A DNA stretch of 46,621 bases from an uncultured Bacteroidales bacterium (GCA_937906165.1 CALCYA010000122.1:1-46621); one strand, 5' to 3'; shown: positions 34,303-43,707, counted from the first letter of the stretch. Notes: generated from the letters alone by a model not told the origin. Numbers and translations are program-made.

Positions 34303-37300
34303 ATGAAGAGAAAGATTCTATTCTCGTTGCTATGTGCAGGAACACTGTTTGCACAGGCACAGGTAACCCCGCGCTGGCTGCGCAACTGCGCAATCTCACC
34401 CGACGGTACAACCATTGCATTCACCTACAAAGGTGACATCTACACTGTTGACAGCAAGGGAGGCGAGGCACGACAGCTTACCTCACAAAGTTCGTACGAC
34501 AGCCATCCTGTATGGGCTCCTTGCAGTAAAAAGCTGGCGTTCTCGTCAAACAGGGAAGGAAGCATTGACATATACCTGGTTGCCAAGGAAGGCGGCGCAC
34601 CCAGACGCCTGACAACAAACTCGGGCGAGGAATACCCAACTGCATTCCTCAACAACAACGATATACTGTACACTACATCGGCAATGCCGAGCAGCGAATA
34701 CGGACAGTTCCCGAGCGGTACATTCGCGCAGGTTTACAAGGTGTCGGTCGAGGGTGGCCGTCCCCAGCTCTTCTCATCGGAGAAGATGGAATCTCCATGC
34801 ATAAGCGGCGACGGAAAGAGAATAATCTACCACGACATAAAAGGCTATGAGGACAAGTGGCGCAAACACCATACATCATCAATAACACGTGACATATGGA
34901 TAACAGACGTTGAAGGTGACAGGAAATTCACCAAACTCACCACCAACAATGGCGAGGACAGAAACCCTGTATGGGCAGCCGACAATGACACATACTATTA
35001 TCTTAGCGAACAGGGAGGCAGTGCCAACATATTCCGTGCATCGGTATCGGGCAAGACCAAAGCCATGCAGATTACAAAGCACAGCAAGCACCCTGTACGT
35101 TTCCTTTCCATTGCAAAGGACGGGACAATGTGTTATGCATACGACGGTGACATCTACACCATCAAGGATGGCCAGCCGGCCAAGAAGGTAAATATCCGAC
35201 TCACTGCCGACATAGCATCCAACGGGCGTAGCATGACAACATACACAAGGGGAGCCACGGCTGTAGCGGCAACACCAAACGGCAAGGAGGTTGCATTCGT
35301 CGTACGCGGCGATGTATTCGTGACCACAGTCGACTACAAGACTACACGCCGCATAACCGACACGCCAGAGCAGGAGCGCAACGTCGACGTGAGCCCCGAC
35401 GGGCGCAGCATCGTATATTCCGCCGAACGCAACGGTGTGTGGGGCATATACATGACAAGCATTGTACGCGAGGACGACAAATACTTCACATACGCGGCCG
35501 AGCTTAAGGAAGAGCCGCTTGTAGTGACCGACAAGGCTTCGTTCCAGCCGAAGTTCTCTCCCGACGGGAAGGAGGTTGCGTTCCTTGAGGACCGCACTAC
35601 CCTGCGTGTAATCAACCTCAAGAGCAAGAAAGTACGTACTGTACTCCCTGGCAAATACAACTACTCCTACAGTGACGGAGACCAGGATTTTGAATGGTCG
35701 CCCGACAGCAAATGGTTCCTTGCTAAATACATAGCTATTGGCGGCTGGAACAACACAGACATAGCGCTTGTGAAGGCCGACGGCAGCGGCGAGATACACA
35801 ACCTCACCGAAAGCGGTTACACCGACGCAAGCCCACGCTGGGTACTCGGCGGCAAAGCAATGATATGGAGTTCGGACAGAGCCGGATTCCGCAGCCATGG
35901 AAGCTGGGGCTCGCACCGCGACATATATATAATGTTCTTCGACAGCGAGGCATACGACAAGTTCCGCATGAACAAGGAGGAGCTTGCCATGTACGAAGAG
36001 GAGAAGAAGATGGAGAAGGAGAAAGCCGACAAGGCAAAGACCGAGAAAGAGAAGAAGAAAGAGGAAAAGAAGAGCAAGAAAAAGGATGACAAGAAGAATG
36101 AGAAAGAAGAGGAGAAGAAAGATGAAAAGAAAGAAGATGAAAAACCGCTCGAATTCGACTTTGCCAACCGTCATGACCGCATCATACGTCTCACCCGCAT
36201 GTCGGGCAGCATAGGAGATGCGATACTCACAAAAGACGGCAGCAAGCTCTACTACCAGGCCAACTACAACGGCAGCAGCGACCTCTGGGAATATGACACC
36301 AAGGAAGGCAACAATAATGTCGCTGTGAAAGACTTCGGTTGGGGTACAATGAATGTTGACAAGGAAGAGAAGTTCGCCTACACGGTGTCAGGCGCGATAA
36401 AGAGGTTCGATATGGGCTCAAAAGCCGTAAAGAACATCGACTTCAGCGCCGAGTACAACTATCGCCCGGCAGCCGAGCGTGAGTACATTTTCGACCACGT
36501 ATGGAAACAGGTAAAGGACAAATTCTATGTAAAGGACCTTCATGGTGTCGACTGGGAATACTATGGCAGGGAGTACCGCAAGTTCTTGCCTCACATTGCC
36601 AACAATGTGGACTTCGCCGACCTGTTGTCCGAACTTCTTGGCGAGCTCAACGCATCGCACACCGGAGCGCGCAACAATCTTGGCAGCAACTACAACACGG
36701 CAGTACTGGGAGCGTTCTATGACGATAGCCATACAGGTGACGGCCTGAAGATAAAGGAGATACTCAAGAAGAGCCCGTTGGCAACATCCGGCTCAAAGAT
36801 AAAGAACGGCGACATCATCGAGGCAATTGACGGACAGAAGATCGAGGCAGGAAAGGACTATTACCCCATGCTCGAGAACAAGGCAGGCAAGAAAGTGCGC
36901 CTCACAATGTACAATCCAAAGAGCAAGAAGCGTTGGGAGGAGTGGATAAAACCCATAGGCAAAGGCACTGAAAACAATATGCTCTATGACCGTTGGGTAG
37001 AACGCCGCCGTGCAATGGTCGATTCGCTCTCGGGTGGACGTATAGGTTATATACATATCAGGGAGATGAACAGCAACAGCTTCCGCAAGACATACTCGGA
37101 GCTTCTCGGAAAATACCGTAACCACGAGGCGGTGCTCATCGATACCCGCCATAATGGTGGCGGATGGCTGCACGAAGACCTTGCGATACTCCTTTCGGGC
37201 AAGGAGTTCCAGCGCTTCGAGCCACGTGGACAATACATAGGCAGTGACCCGTTCGCGCAGTGGACAAAACCGTCTGCAGTGCTCATGTGCGAGGACAACT

Positions 37301-37596
37301 ATTCCAATGCACATGGTTTCCCAGCAACATATAGGGCATTGGGTCTTGGAAAGCTTATCGGAGCTCCTGTTCCAGGCACAATGACAGCCGTATGGTGGGA
37401 GACACAGATTGACGCATCAATAGTATTCGGCGTTCCACAGGTCGCAGTCAAGGACATGAACGGCAATTACCTTGAGAACCAGCTGCTGATGCCGGACATT
37501 GAAGTGTACAACACACCCGAGGATAATCTCAGCGGCCGCGACAGGCAGATAGAGGCAGGAGTAAAACACCTGCTTGAGGTTATAGGAAAGAAATAA
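34303..37596 (+). CDS. Tricorn-like S41 family protease, exported
   Basis: A 1097-residue homologue of tricorn protease with a signal peptide (residues 1-19, ending FAQAQ). Residues 20-330 and 330-660 contain repeated WD40/TolB-type blades (for example SPDGTTIAFTYKGDIYTVD, SPDGRSIVYSAERNGVWGIY), giving two beta-propellers. A PDZ domain follows around 820-890 and the S41 core after 920 (IDTRHNGGGWLH). Catalytic residues by analogy with tricorn are S785-H786 (NASHTG) and S1001 (NYSNAHGFP). A stretch of almost only Lys and Glu (about 565-615) interrupts the second propeller. It likely degrades peptides in the periplasm. Core-like base composition, in contrast to the island on its left. Confidence 0.93.
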   Translation: MKRKILFSLLCAGTLFAQAQVTPRWLRNCAISPDGTTIAFTYKGDIYTVDSKGGEARQLTSQSSYDSHPVWAPCSKKLAFSSNREGSIDIYLVAKEGGAPRRLTTNSGEEYPTAFLNNNDILYTTSAMPSSEYGQFPSGTFAQVYKVSVEGGRPQLFSSEKMESPCISGDGKRIIYHDIKGYEDKWRKHHTSSITRDIWITDVEGDRKFTKLTTNNGEDRNPVWAADNDTYYYLSEQGGSANIFRASVSGKTKAMQITKHSKHPVRFLSIAKDGTMCYAYDGDIYTIKDGQPAKKVNIRLTADIASNGRSMTTYTRGATAVAATPNGKEVAFVVRGDVFVTTVDYKTTRRITDTPEQERNVDVSPDGRSIVYSAERNGVWGIYMTSIVREDDKYFTYAAELKEEPLVVTDKASFQPKFSPDGKEVAFLEDRTTLRVINLKSKKVRTVLPGKYNYSYSDGDQDFEWSPDSKWFLAKYIAIGGWNNTDIALVKADGSGEIHNLTESGYTDASPRWVLGGKAMIWSSDRAGFRSHGSWGSHRDIYIMFFDSEAYDKFRMNKEELAMYEEEKKMEKEKADKAKTEKEKKKEEKKSKKKDDKKNEKEEEKKDEKKEDEKPLEFDFANRHDRIIRLTRMSGSIGDAILTKDGSKLYYQANYNGSSDLWEYDTKEGNNNVAVKDFGWGTMNVDKEEKFAYTVSGAIKRFDMGSKAVKNIDFSAEYNYRPAAEREYIFDHVWKQVKDKFYVKDLHGVDWEYYGREYRKFLPHIANNVDFADLLSELLGELNASHTGARNNLGSNYNTAVLGAFYDDSHTGDGLKIKEILKKSPLATSGSKIKNGDIIEAIDGQKIEAGKDYYPMLENKAGKKVRLTMYNPKSKKRWEEWIKPIGKGTENNMLYDRWVERRRAMVDSLSGGRIGYIHIREMNSNSFRKTYSELLGKYRNHEAVLIDTRHNGGGWLHEDLAILLSGKEFQRFEPRGQYIGSDPFAQWTKPSAVLMCEDNYSNAHGFPATYRALGLGKLIGAPVPGTMTAVWWETQIDASIVFGVPQVAVKDMNGNYLENQLLMPDIEVYNTPEDNLSGRDRQIEAGVKHLLEVIGKK

Positions 37597-37609
37597 TTTA
37601 GAGATGACA

Positions 37610-37651
37610 TTAACGACAGATGGCTTGCAAATGCAAGCCATCTGTCGTTAA
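37610..37651. terminator. Bidirectional terminator between convergent genes
   Basis: A perfect 19-bp stem (starting TTAACGACAG) with a 4-base loop, placed between the convergent protease and MBL hydrolase genes. Confidence 0.88.
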
Positions 37652-37665
37652 TTATTGTAGCCACA

Positions 37666-38427
37666 TCACACCTCAATCTCAAGCCCGTCGTAAGCAAGAT
37701 GAACTCCCGAGGGCAGGCACTTCTCAATCTTTGCGTGCAGGCCTATATGGTGCATCATGTGCGTGAAGTAGGTCTCGCGGGGCTTCAGATAATCAACAAT
37801 GGCCAGAGCCTCAAGCACTGTGTGGTGTGTCTTGTGGGGCTTTGAAAAGCGGAGCGCATTGATGACAAGCACCTCGACACCCTTGAGTTTCTCAAGTTCG
37901 CCGGGCTCAATGTAGCTCATGTCGGTTATATAAGCGAGCTTGCCGATGCGGTAGGCCGTTATCGGGAACATACCATGAAAAACACGCAAGGGCACCACAT
38001 TCAAGCCACAGACATCCAGTGCACATTTATGGTCTATCGTATGTACGCCGATGTTTGCGACACCCGGGTACTTTACCTTTCCGAAGCAATAAGGGAAGAA
38101 CGAGCGTATCTGCATTTCCGTCTCACGGTCGGCATAAATCGGCAGTTCCTTGTCGCGCGTATAAGGGCGCAGGTCATCAATGCCAATCAGGTGGTCATAA
38201 TGCTTATGCGTCAACAGCAAGGCATCAATCTTCTTTACATCGGCACGCAGCATCTGCTCCCTGAAGTCAGGACCGCAGTCAATGAGGATGTTCACATCAC
38301 CGGCCTCCAGAAGAGCCGAGCAACGCAAACGTCTGTCACGCGGGTCGGTAGAGGTGCATACCTCACATTTGCATCCTATCTCCGGGACACCCGTGGAAGT
38401 TCCTGTTCCTAAAAACCTCAGTTTCAT
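37666..38427 (-). CDS. MBL-fold metallohydrolase, PhnP-like
   Basis: A 253-residue metallo-beta-lactamase-fold hydrolase. Metal ligands are visible: H-x-H-x-D-H in LLTHKHYDHLIG (about residue 75), a further His in VVPLRVFHGM, Asp in YITDMSY, and a late His near HMMHHIG. The N-terminal GTGTSTGVPEIGCKCEVC carries the extra cysteine pair found in the PhnP-type branch, which binds another zinc. PhnP is a cyclic phosphodiesterase, but Bacteroidota members lie outside a phosphonate operon, so the substrate is open. It is four bases downstream of murB and co-transcribed with it. Confidence 0.88.
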   Translation of the reverse strand: MKLRFLGTGTSTGVPEIGCKCEVCTSTDPRDRRLRCSALLEAGDVNILIDCGPDFREQMLRADVKKIDALLLTHKHYDHLIGIDDLRPYTRDKELPIYADRETEMQIRSFFPYCFGKVKYPGVANIGVHTIDHKCALDVCGLNVVPLRVFHGMFPITAYRIGKLAYITDMSYIEPGELEKLKGVEVLVINALRFSKPHKTHHTVLEALAIVDYLKPRETYFTHMMHHIGLHAKIEKCLPSGVHLAYDGLEIEV

Positions 38428-38431
38428 AGCA

Positions 38432-39442
38432 TCACCCGATTACATTGACCTCCATATTCAGCCCGACACCGAATCTCTCCTTTACCGATGCAACTACATC
38501 CTTGGCAAAGGCAATCACCTCGGCACCCGTAGCACCGCCGCGGTTTATCACAACCAATGCCTGGTGCTTGTACACACCCACATGCTCGGCAGGGCGCTCT
38601 TTCCAACCGCACTGCTCTATCATCCATCCGGCCGAAAGTTTCACATCACCGTCGGGCAATGGATATTGCGGCATTGTGGGGTACTCCTCTTTCAGCTTTG
38701 CAGCCACAACGGCAGGAACAACCGGGTTCATGAAGAAGCTGCCGGCACTGCCAATCTCCGCAGGGTCGGGAAGCTTCGCACGGCGTATCTCACATACAGC
38801 CTTACGCACATTGGCAAGCGTGGCACCTCCAAGCTCCTCAACCTTCTCCTTGAGGTTGCCGTATGAGAGTTTGAACGCGGCATCTTTCTTGAGCCGGAAT
38901 GTAACATGCGTAATAATATACTTATCCTTTCCGGCACCCTTGAATATGCTGTGGCGGTAGGCAAACCCGCAATCGGCATTTGTAAACGCACAAGGAGAGG
39001 CACCGTCAATCTTTATTGCATCCACCTTCACTATGAGGTCACCGGCCTCTACCCCGTATGCCCCCACATTCTGCACGGCACTCGCGCCCACCTCGCCCGG
39101 GATAAGCGACAGGTTCTCGAGCCCGTGCCACCCCTGCTCCACGCAGTAGCCTACGAACTCATCCCAGTTGACACCGCTGCCTGCACGCACAAGCACATCG
39201 TTTCCAGTCTCGTCGAGCACCTCAATACCCATTATCCTTGAATGGAACACTGTGCCGGCGAAGTCACCCGCAAAAAGCAGATTGCTGCCACCGCCAATGA
39301 CAAGAGAGTTGCCGATGAAGCCCTCTTTAAGGAAGCCGACAAGAGCCTCTGTGCTCGAGAACTCCACAAAACGCTCCGCAACAGCCTCAATGCCGAAAGT
39401 ATTATGTTTCAGCAACGGATATTTATTGTATACCTTAATCAT
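38432..39442 (-). CDS. murB: UDP-N-acetylenolpyruvoylglucosamine reductase
   Basis: A 336-residue type I MurB, the FAD enzyme that reduces UDP-GlcNAc-enolpyruvate to UDP-MurNAc in peptidoglycan synthesis. Signatures: the short N-terminal KHNTFGIEA, FAD-binding VIGGGSNLLF (about residue 48), GLENLSLIPGEVGASAVQNVGAYG (about 107), FAYRHSIFK with the catalytic-site Arg, GSAGSFFMNP with the proton-donating Ser (about 235), and the C-terminal SAGWMIEQCGWK. The extended Tyr-loop typical of type I is present. Confidence 0.97.
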   Translation of the reverse strand: MIKVYNKYPLLKHNTFGIEAVAERFVEFSSTEALVGFLKEGFIGNSLVIGGGSNLLFAGDFAGTVFHSRIMGIEVLDETGNDVLVRAGSGVNWDEFVGYCVEQGWHGLENLSLIPGEVGASAVQNVGAYGVEAGDLIVKVDAIKIDGASPCAFTNADCGFAYRHSIFKGAGKDKYIITHVTFRLKKDAAFKLSYGNLKEKVEELGGATLANVRKAVCEIRRAKLPDPAEIGSAGSFFMNPVVPAVVAAKLKEEYPTMPQYPLPDGDVKLSAGWMIEQCGWKERPAEHVGVYKHQALVVINRGGATGAEVIAFAKDVVASVKERFGVGLNMEVNVIG

Positions 39443-39464
39443 TTGTCAGAATTTTTAAAGCTCA

Positions 39465-39521
39465 CGAGAATCGGATATTTGGAAGCCGCCTGATACCAGA
39501 CAGGCAAAAACCGTATTCTCG
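39465..39521. other. Structured spacer between the hemolysin-III gene and murB
   Basis: An outer stem CGAGAATCGG/CCGTATTCTCG (one bulged T, 39465-39474 with 39511-39521) encloses an inner hairpin GCCTG/CAGGC (39488-39505). It may be a terminator for the upstream membrane protein gene or a leader structure of murB; it starts 23 bases before the murB ATG. Confidence 0.45.
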
Positions 39522-39531
39522 CAAGGGTTGT

Positions 39532-40191
39532 TTACATCATCTCAAGTATCTTCCACACAGCCAACATGTGGCACACAGTACCTATAAGCACAAACAGGTG
39601 AAATACCGCGTGGATATACTTCACCTTATGCAGGCTGTAGAGCACAGCGCCTATTATATATGCGACACCCTCGCCCACAACCCACAGGAAGACAAACAGC
39701 GGGACAGCATCATAGAACTGCTTCATAGCCACAACGATGGTAAGTCCCATGAGCACATAACAGAGTGTCTCAATGCGGTTATGCTTCTTCATTGTATTAA
39801 CGCTGACGAACGTGCCTATGATAGCAAATAGCCAACAGAAGATGAAGATGCCCCACCCCCAATAACCGACATCGCGCATGGCAATGAGCGTTATCGGCGA
39901 GTAGCAGCCGGCTATATACCAATATATTGCCGAGTGGTCGAACTTGCGCAGGAGAAGCCTTGACGGAGTCCCCGGCTTTGCCGAGTGGTACGCAGTGGAA
40001 CATATGAAAGAACCCAGCATACCAATGATGTAAAGTATTATGCTCGCAATGTCCCAGGCATCACCGCCCTTGGCTATGACAAGCGAAAGGAAGTAAGCAC
40101 CTACAGCCACCGCACCGGCAATACCTATGGCATGGGAAATTATATTCAGTTTCTCCTCCTCGGGAGAATAGATTTTATCATTGTCACTCAT
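39532..40191 (-). CDS. trhA: Hemolysin III/PAQR family membrane protein
   Basis: A 219-residue protein with seven hydrophobic helices, family HlyIII/TrhA. Family landmarks: EEKLNIISHAIG at the start, CSTAYHS (end of helix 2 region), DHSAIYWYIAGCYSPI, and the late HAVFHLFVLIGTVCH, giving the conserved His/Asp/Ser set of the predicted metal site. The family is linked to membrane energetics and lipid homeostasis rather than true haemolysis. The ATG at 40191 is chosen because the promoter box at 40212-40219 lies just upstream; the extended frame from 40224 includes that box. Confidence 0.93.
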   Translation of the reverse strand: MSDNDKIYSPEEEKLNIISHAIGIAGAVAVGAYFLSLVIAKGGDAWDIASIILYIIGMLGSFICSTAYHSAKPGTPSRLLLRKFDHSAIYWYIAGCYSPITLIAMRDVGYWGWGIFIFCWLFAIIGTFVSVNTMKKHNRIETLCYVLMGLTIVVAMKQFYDAVPLFVFLWVVGEGVAYIIGAVLYSLHKVKYIHAVFHLFVLIGTVCHMLAVWKILEMM

Positions 40192-40211
40192 AGTCGATAG
40201 TTTGTTTGATA

Positions 40212-40219
40212 CAAAATTA
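40212..40219 (-). promoter_or_regulatory. -7 promoter box of the hemolysin-III gene
   Basis: TAATTTTG on the minus strand, 20 bases before the ATG at 40191, right at the edge of the tandem repeat starting at 40224. Confidence 0.5.
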
Positions 40220-40223
40220 ATCA

Positions 40224-40527
40224 ATGATTGTCACAAACGAGCAAGAAATATGAAGTTTATTCATTTTTTTCACAGTGGCAACGCGAAATAAGCGTTGCTT
40301 GCGACGACGTGAGCTTTAGCTCTCCAAAGGAGTGCGGTTTGCCGCCCCAAAGTCTATCTTCGCGGTTTACCGCAATGATTGTCACAAACGAGCAAGAAAT
40401 ATGAAACTGGTTTCAATATTTTTCACAGTGGCAACGCGAAATAAGCGTTGCTTGCGACGACGTGAGCTTTAGCTCTCCAAAGGAGTGCGGCTTGCCGCCC
40501 CAAAGTCTATCTTCGCGTTTACCGCAA
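40224..40527. repeat. Tandem 151-bp repeat upstream of the hemolysin-III gene
   Basis: Copy 1 is 40224-40374 and copy 2 is 40375 to about 40527. They are nearly identical apart from about 20 positions after the first 32 bases and a lost G near the end. Each has a small hairpin (GCAACGC/GCGTTGC) and a GAGCT-TT-AGCTC palindrome. The edge (CACAAACGAGCAAGAAATAT) matches the third 83-bp repeat near rlhA, so both blocks are one repeat family. Confidence 0.82.
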
Positions 40528-40603
40528 AGATGTCAAATATCTTTATATTGATAGAAACTGTTTAATTTTCTAAAAAATATTTTCTTTATAGAAATAATGT
40601 CGT

Positions 40604-40633
40604 TTGTCATGCTGGAGTGTAGCGAAGCATCTC
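40604..40633. repeat. Dispersed repeat fragment
   Basis: TTGTCATGCTGGAG and AGCGAAGCATCTC resemble the units at 25196 and 25469. The rest of 40528-40830 is AT-rich and holds no gene. Confidence 0.55.
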
Positions 40634-40830
40634 AAAAATCACGAAACTGTCATCCATGTACTTCTGTCTATCCCAATCTGCTACAATTTCTCTGATTTAT
40701 GGCATTTGAACTGGAAAAACAGTATAGTTTAATTACTGAGCCTTACATTTCTGTGATATTTTGGAATAATCTATCTCCATATTAAAGAAGAAATAATATT
40801 CCAGGTGAGCATTAATTGTGAAAAAATGTA

Positions 40831-40838
40831 TATATTTG
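40831..40838 (+). promoter_or_regulatory. -7 promoter box of the type-VII-like cassette
   Basis: TATATTTG fits TAnnTTTG exactly, 45 bases before the FtsK-type ATPase gene. No convincing -33 element. No similar box was seen between the downstream genes, so the cassette may be one transcript. Confidence 0.5.
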
Positions 40839-40883
40839 CAATGTGCGATTTGTTTCTTGTTAAGAGATTTAAAATAAAGGACA

Positions 40884-43421
40884 ATGATCAAGGTAAGTGA
40901 TTACTACAAAAAAAACCATTCTTCAATTGCAAATTTAGATAAATTTGCAGATGTCTCTCCCTGTTCGGATGTTTTCCCTTTTGAAGGTCTGTATATAGGA
41001 AAATTTGAAAGCGCAACAGGACATAAACTCCCTGCTTTATTGTCATTCGAAGAAATTAATGGATTATGCTTTCTTTCAAATTCCACAAATCGCCAATATA
41101 TAAATAAAATGATACAATCAATCGTGTTACGATTTGTTGCATCGTTACCGCTTGAATTGTGTAGATTCTTCTTATATGACGGAACTGGGTTAGGAGCCAA
41201 TTTAATTACGCTTTCTAATTTGAACTCTCAAATAACAGGAGGTGAAATCATCACAGAATCACAAACTCTTTTAAAAGCATTGAGAGATATTCAGAGCCAT
41301 ATACCAAATGTTATACAAAAAGTTTTGGGTTATAAGTATTCCGATAAAACTTTAATAGAGTTCAATTCTATATCAAAAGAGAAAACGGTACCATATAATT
41401 TCCTAGTCATAACTGATTATCCACACTCATTTTCAAGAGAACATTTCGAGTCGCTTCAAATGATTTTGAAGAATTGCAAAAAAGCAGGAGTTTTCATAAT
41501 AATGAGTATGGATACCTCGTATGTTAATTCCAACACATATGATGAAATACCATTTATGAATATCTTAAATGATATGACCACTATCTATCAGAAAGGTGAG
41601 AGATATTATATAACGCACACCAAATATGATGACCTTTATAGAAAATTTAAATTAACATTAGATGCAGATTTCTTAGATGATATTGAAAATATTCTAGAAT
41701 ATATTAAAGCCAAAGAAGCTGTTACTAAAAAGATCGAATGTGTCAATTTGATAGATTATATTCCTACCAATAATCATTGGTGGAAAAGAAATAGTGCTAC
41801 AGAACTGAGTATACCATTTGGTGTAACCCCTAATTCAGATGTTGTAAATCTTTCTATAACCCAAACATCTGGAAAAAATGTTGCTGTTACTGTAGGGATA
41901 TCTGGATCGGGCAAAAGCGTTTTTTTAAATACTATTATTACAAGTGCTGCCATTCATTATTCTCCTGATGAACTTGACCTATATCTAATAGACTTTTCTG
42001 GCGTAGAATTCAATATTTATGCAGATGAAGTATTGCCTCACGCCAAAGTTATAGCTCCTGAAAGCGAGCGAGAGTTAGGAATAAGCGTTTTGAGGGAAAT
42101 TGATGAAGAAGGGGTAAGAAGACAAAAATTATTCAGCAAAGCTGGTGTTAATAATATTACCGATTATAGGAAGAAGAATCCAACAGAGGCATTACCTCGT
42201 ATATTGGTGATTATCGATGAGTTTCAAAAGATTTTTGAAAATGAGATGGATTCCATTTCTTATGAGGCGGAAACGATAATTCATAATATTGTCAAAGAGT
42301 ACCGAAAATTTGGAATTAATTTAATATTAGCTACCCAAACGATTAATAATTATACAAACAAGATTGGTTTGGGAATGATTGCGAATCGAATTGTTTTTGA
42401 ATGGAATGATGATGATTCACATTGTTTATTTGTTGGTCAGCCACCTACACAAATGATCTCAGAAGTTGGAGATTGCGTATATAACGACAACCTTGGTAAA
42501 GTGAAAAACCACATACAGACTAAATGTTATAATGTTTCGTTGGATCAAATACGACCTATTTTAAAACAACTCTCAGAGAAAGCAACATCTCAAAAAATTA
42601 AAGATAAGGAATTGTTTGTATTTAGAAGTAATGCAAAGTCCTATTTTTCAGATAATAAAAATATAACTAAAATTGAGAAGTGCGATATTCCCGGCAAGGT
42701 TAGAGTATACTTGGGAGAGCCTATAGCAATCTCTGAAGATCATGTTTATATTGAACTACAGCATAATGTAAATGCTAATATTCTTGTAATAGGAGGTTCT
42801 GGTCATGATGCAGCCTTAAGAATCGCTATAAATTGTGTAAAGAGTCTGCTTTTGTCGCACAACGATAATAAAGCCACTTTTGTTTTTTTGAATTTTATGC
42901 AGAATGAGAATACATTGTTTAAAAAACCGAATGAATTATATGGAAATATTCCATTTACACATGAGTTTATAGAAACAAATGGGCAGTTGGAATATCTCGA
43001 AAAAATTAAAACTGAAATTGAAAGGCGTCAATCTAGTCCTTTAATAAAAAGAAGGCATATTTTTATATCTATATACTCATACGAATTTGCATATTCATTT
43101 AGAAAGAGCGGTGATTGGGGTGACATGTCTGAGTGTGGTAAGATATTGTCTTATATTTTGGAACACGGACCATTAGTTGGCATCTTTACAATTTTACAGG
43201 TGAGTGAACTTAGCAGTCTTAAAAAATCGTTAGAGTCTCCACTGAGTTTTTTTAATTACCGAATTGCTCTACAGATGAGTGAAGATGACTCTAGAGATGT
43301 CCTCAACTCTGCAATAGCAAGCAAGCTATATGACAAGAGACGAAGCAGTTCTGAGAATAGAGCATATTATTATAATAACAGCAATAATTCAATAGTGAAG
43401 TTCAAACCATACGAAATATAA
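40884..43421 (+). CDS. FtsK/SpoIIIE-family ATPase with three tandem ATPase domains (EccC/EssC-like)
   Basis: An 845-residue protein without a clear transmembrane segment. The central domain (about 300-560) is an intact FtsK/SpoIIIE ATPase: Walker A GISGSGKS at 338-345, Walker B RILVIIDEFQ with D445 and E446, and the later LATQTINNYTNKIG and RIVFEW. The N-terminal part (about 25-280) has the same order of elements, but its P-loop position reads LSNSTNRQYINKM, without the G-K-S/T. The C-terminal part (about 600-845) has VIGGSGHDAAL (637-642 GGSGHD), a P-loop with the lysine lost. One intact and two degenerate modules in a row recall EccC/EssC of type VII secretion, although there the first ATPase is the main active one. 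WXG100-like genes follow at once (3 bases). The start has an AAAGGA ribosome site. Confidence 0.85.
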   Translation: MIKVSDYYKKNHSSIANLDKFADVSPCSDVFPFEGLYIGKFESATGHKLPALLSFEEINGLCFLSNSTNRQYINKMIQSIVLRFVASLPLELCRFFLYDGTGLGANLITLSNLNSQITGGEIITESQTLLKALRDIQSHIPNVIQKVLGYKYSDKTLIEFNSISKEKTVPYNFLVITDYPHSFSREHFESLQMILKNCKKAGVFIIMSMDTSYVNSNTYDEIPFMNILNDMTTIYQKGERYYITHTKYDDLYRKFKLTLDADFLDDIENILEYIKAKEAVTKKIECVNLIDYIPTNNHWWKRNSATELSIPFGVTPNSDVVNLSITQTSGKNVAVTVGISGSGKSVFLNTIITSAAIHYSPDELDLYLIDFSGVEFNIYADEVLPHAKVIAPESERELGISVLREIDEEGVRRQKLFSKAGVNNITDYRKKNPTEALPRILVIIDEFQKIFENEMDSISYEAETIIHNIVKEYRKFGINLILATQTINNYTNKIGLGMIANRIVFEWNDDDSHCLFVGQPPTQMISEVGDCVYNDNLGKVKNHIQTKCYNVSLDQIRPILKQLSEKATSQKIKDKELFVFRSNAKSYFSDNKNITKIEKCDIPGKVRVYLGEPIAISEDHVYIELQHNVNANILVIGGSGHDAALRIAINCVKSLLLSHNDNKATFVFLNFMQNENTLFKKPNELYGNIPFTHEFIETNGQLEYLEKIKTEIERRQSSPLIKRRHIFISIYSYEFAYSFRKSGDWGDMSECGKILSYILEHGPLVGIFTILQVSELSSLKKSLESPLSFFNYRIALQMSEDDSRDVLNSAIASKLYDKRRSSSENRAYYYNNSNNSIVKFKPYEI

Positions 43422-43424
43422 ATT

Positions 43425-43706
43425 ATGAGTAATATTGGAATTACATTAGGCCTCTCTGATATAAAAAAATTGAGGCAAAGTTTTAGAGAACTATCTTCCG
43501 ATTTAAACAATGCTTTAAAAGAAACCGAAGAAAGTATTGAAGACGTTTCCAGAACATGGCATGATGAAAACTTTAAAACATTTTATAATCGGTTTGAAGT
43601 TGACAAGCAAAAGTTAATGCCTCTTAGTAAAAAGATTTCAGAGTTTGAAAGTGGCTTCTTGAGTGAAATAGAAAGGAAACTTGTAAAATACATTAATAGA
43701 GGGTAA
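43425..43706 (+). CDS. WXG100-like small helical protein 1
   Basis: A 93-residue, strongly helical protein. W45-H-D47 sits midway between two predicted helices, with F53 eight residues after the Trp. EsxA-type WXG100 proteins have W-x-G in this place with an aromatic residue at the same distance and a length near 100, so the protein fits the fold with Gly replaced by Asp. No strict C-terminal Y-x3-D/E signal is seen. The gene follows the ATPase by 3 bases and precedes its paralogue by 1 base, so all are co-translated. Secretion substrate or partner subunit is inference. Confidence 0.65.
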   Translation: MSNIGITLGLSDIKKLRQSFRELSSDLNNALKETEESIEDVSRTWHDENFKTFYNRFEVDKQKLMPLSKKISEFESGFLSEIERKLVKYINRG

Positions 43707-43707
43707 T

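Noticed and set aside
34879..36174. Minus-strand open frame of 431 codons opposite the tricorn-like gene
   Set aside because: Shadow frame of a well-supported gene; the poly-Leu/Phe start comes from the Lys/Glu-rich segment read backward.
40884..43421. Conjugative coupling protein (TraD/VirD4 or TcpA-like) or chromosomal FtsK
   Set aside because: No membrane helices, no gamma DNA-binding domain, no conjugation genes nearby, and three ATPase-like modules with WXG-like neighbours fit an EccC-like protein better; not fully excluded.
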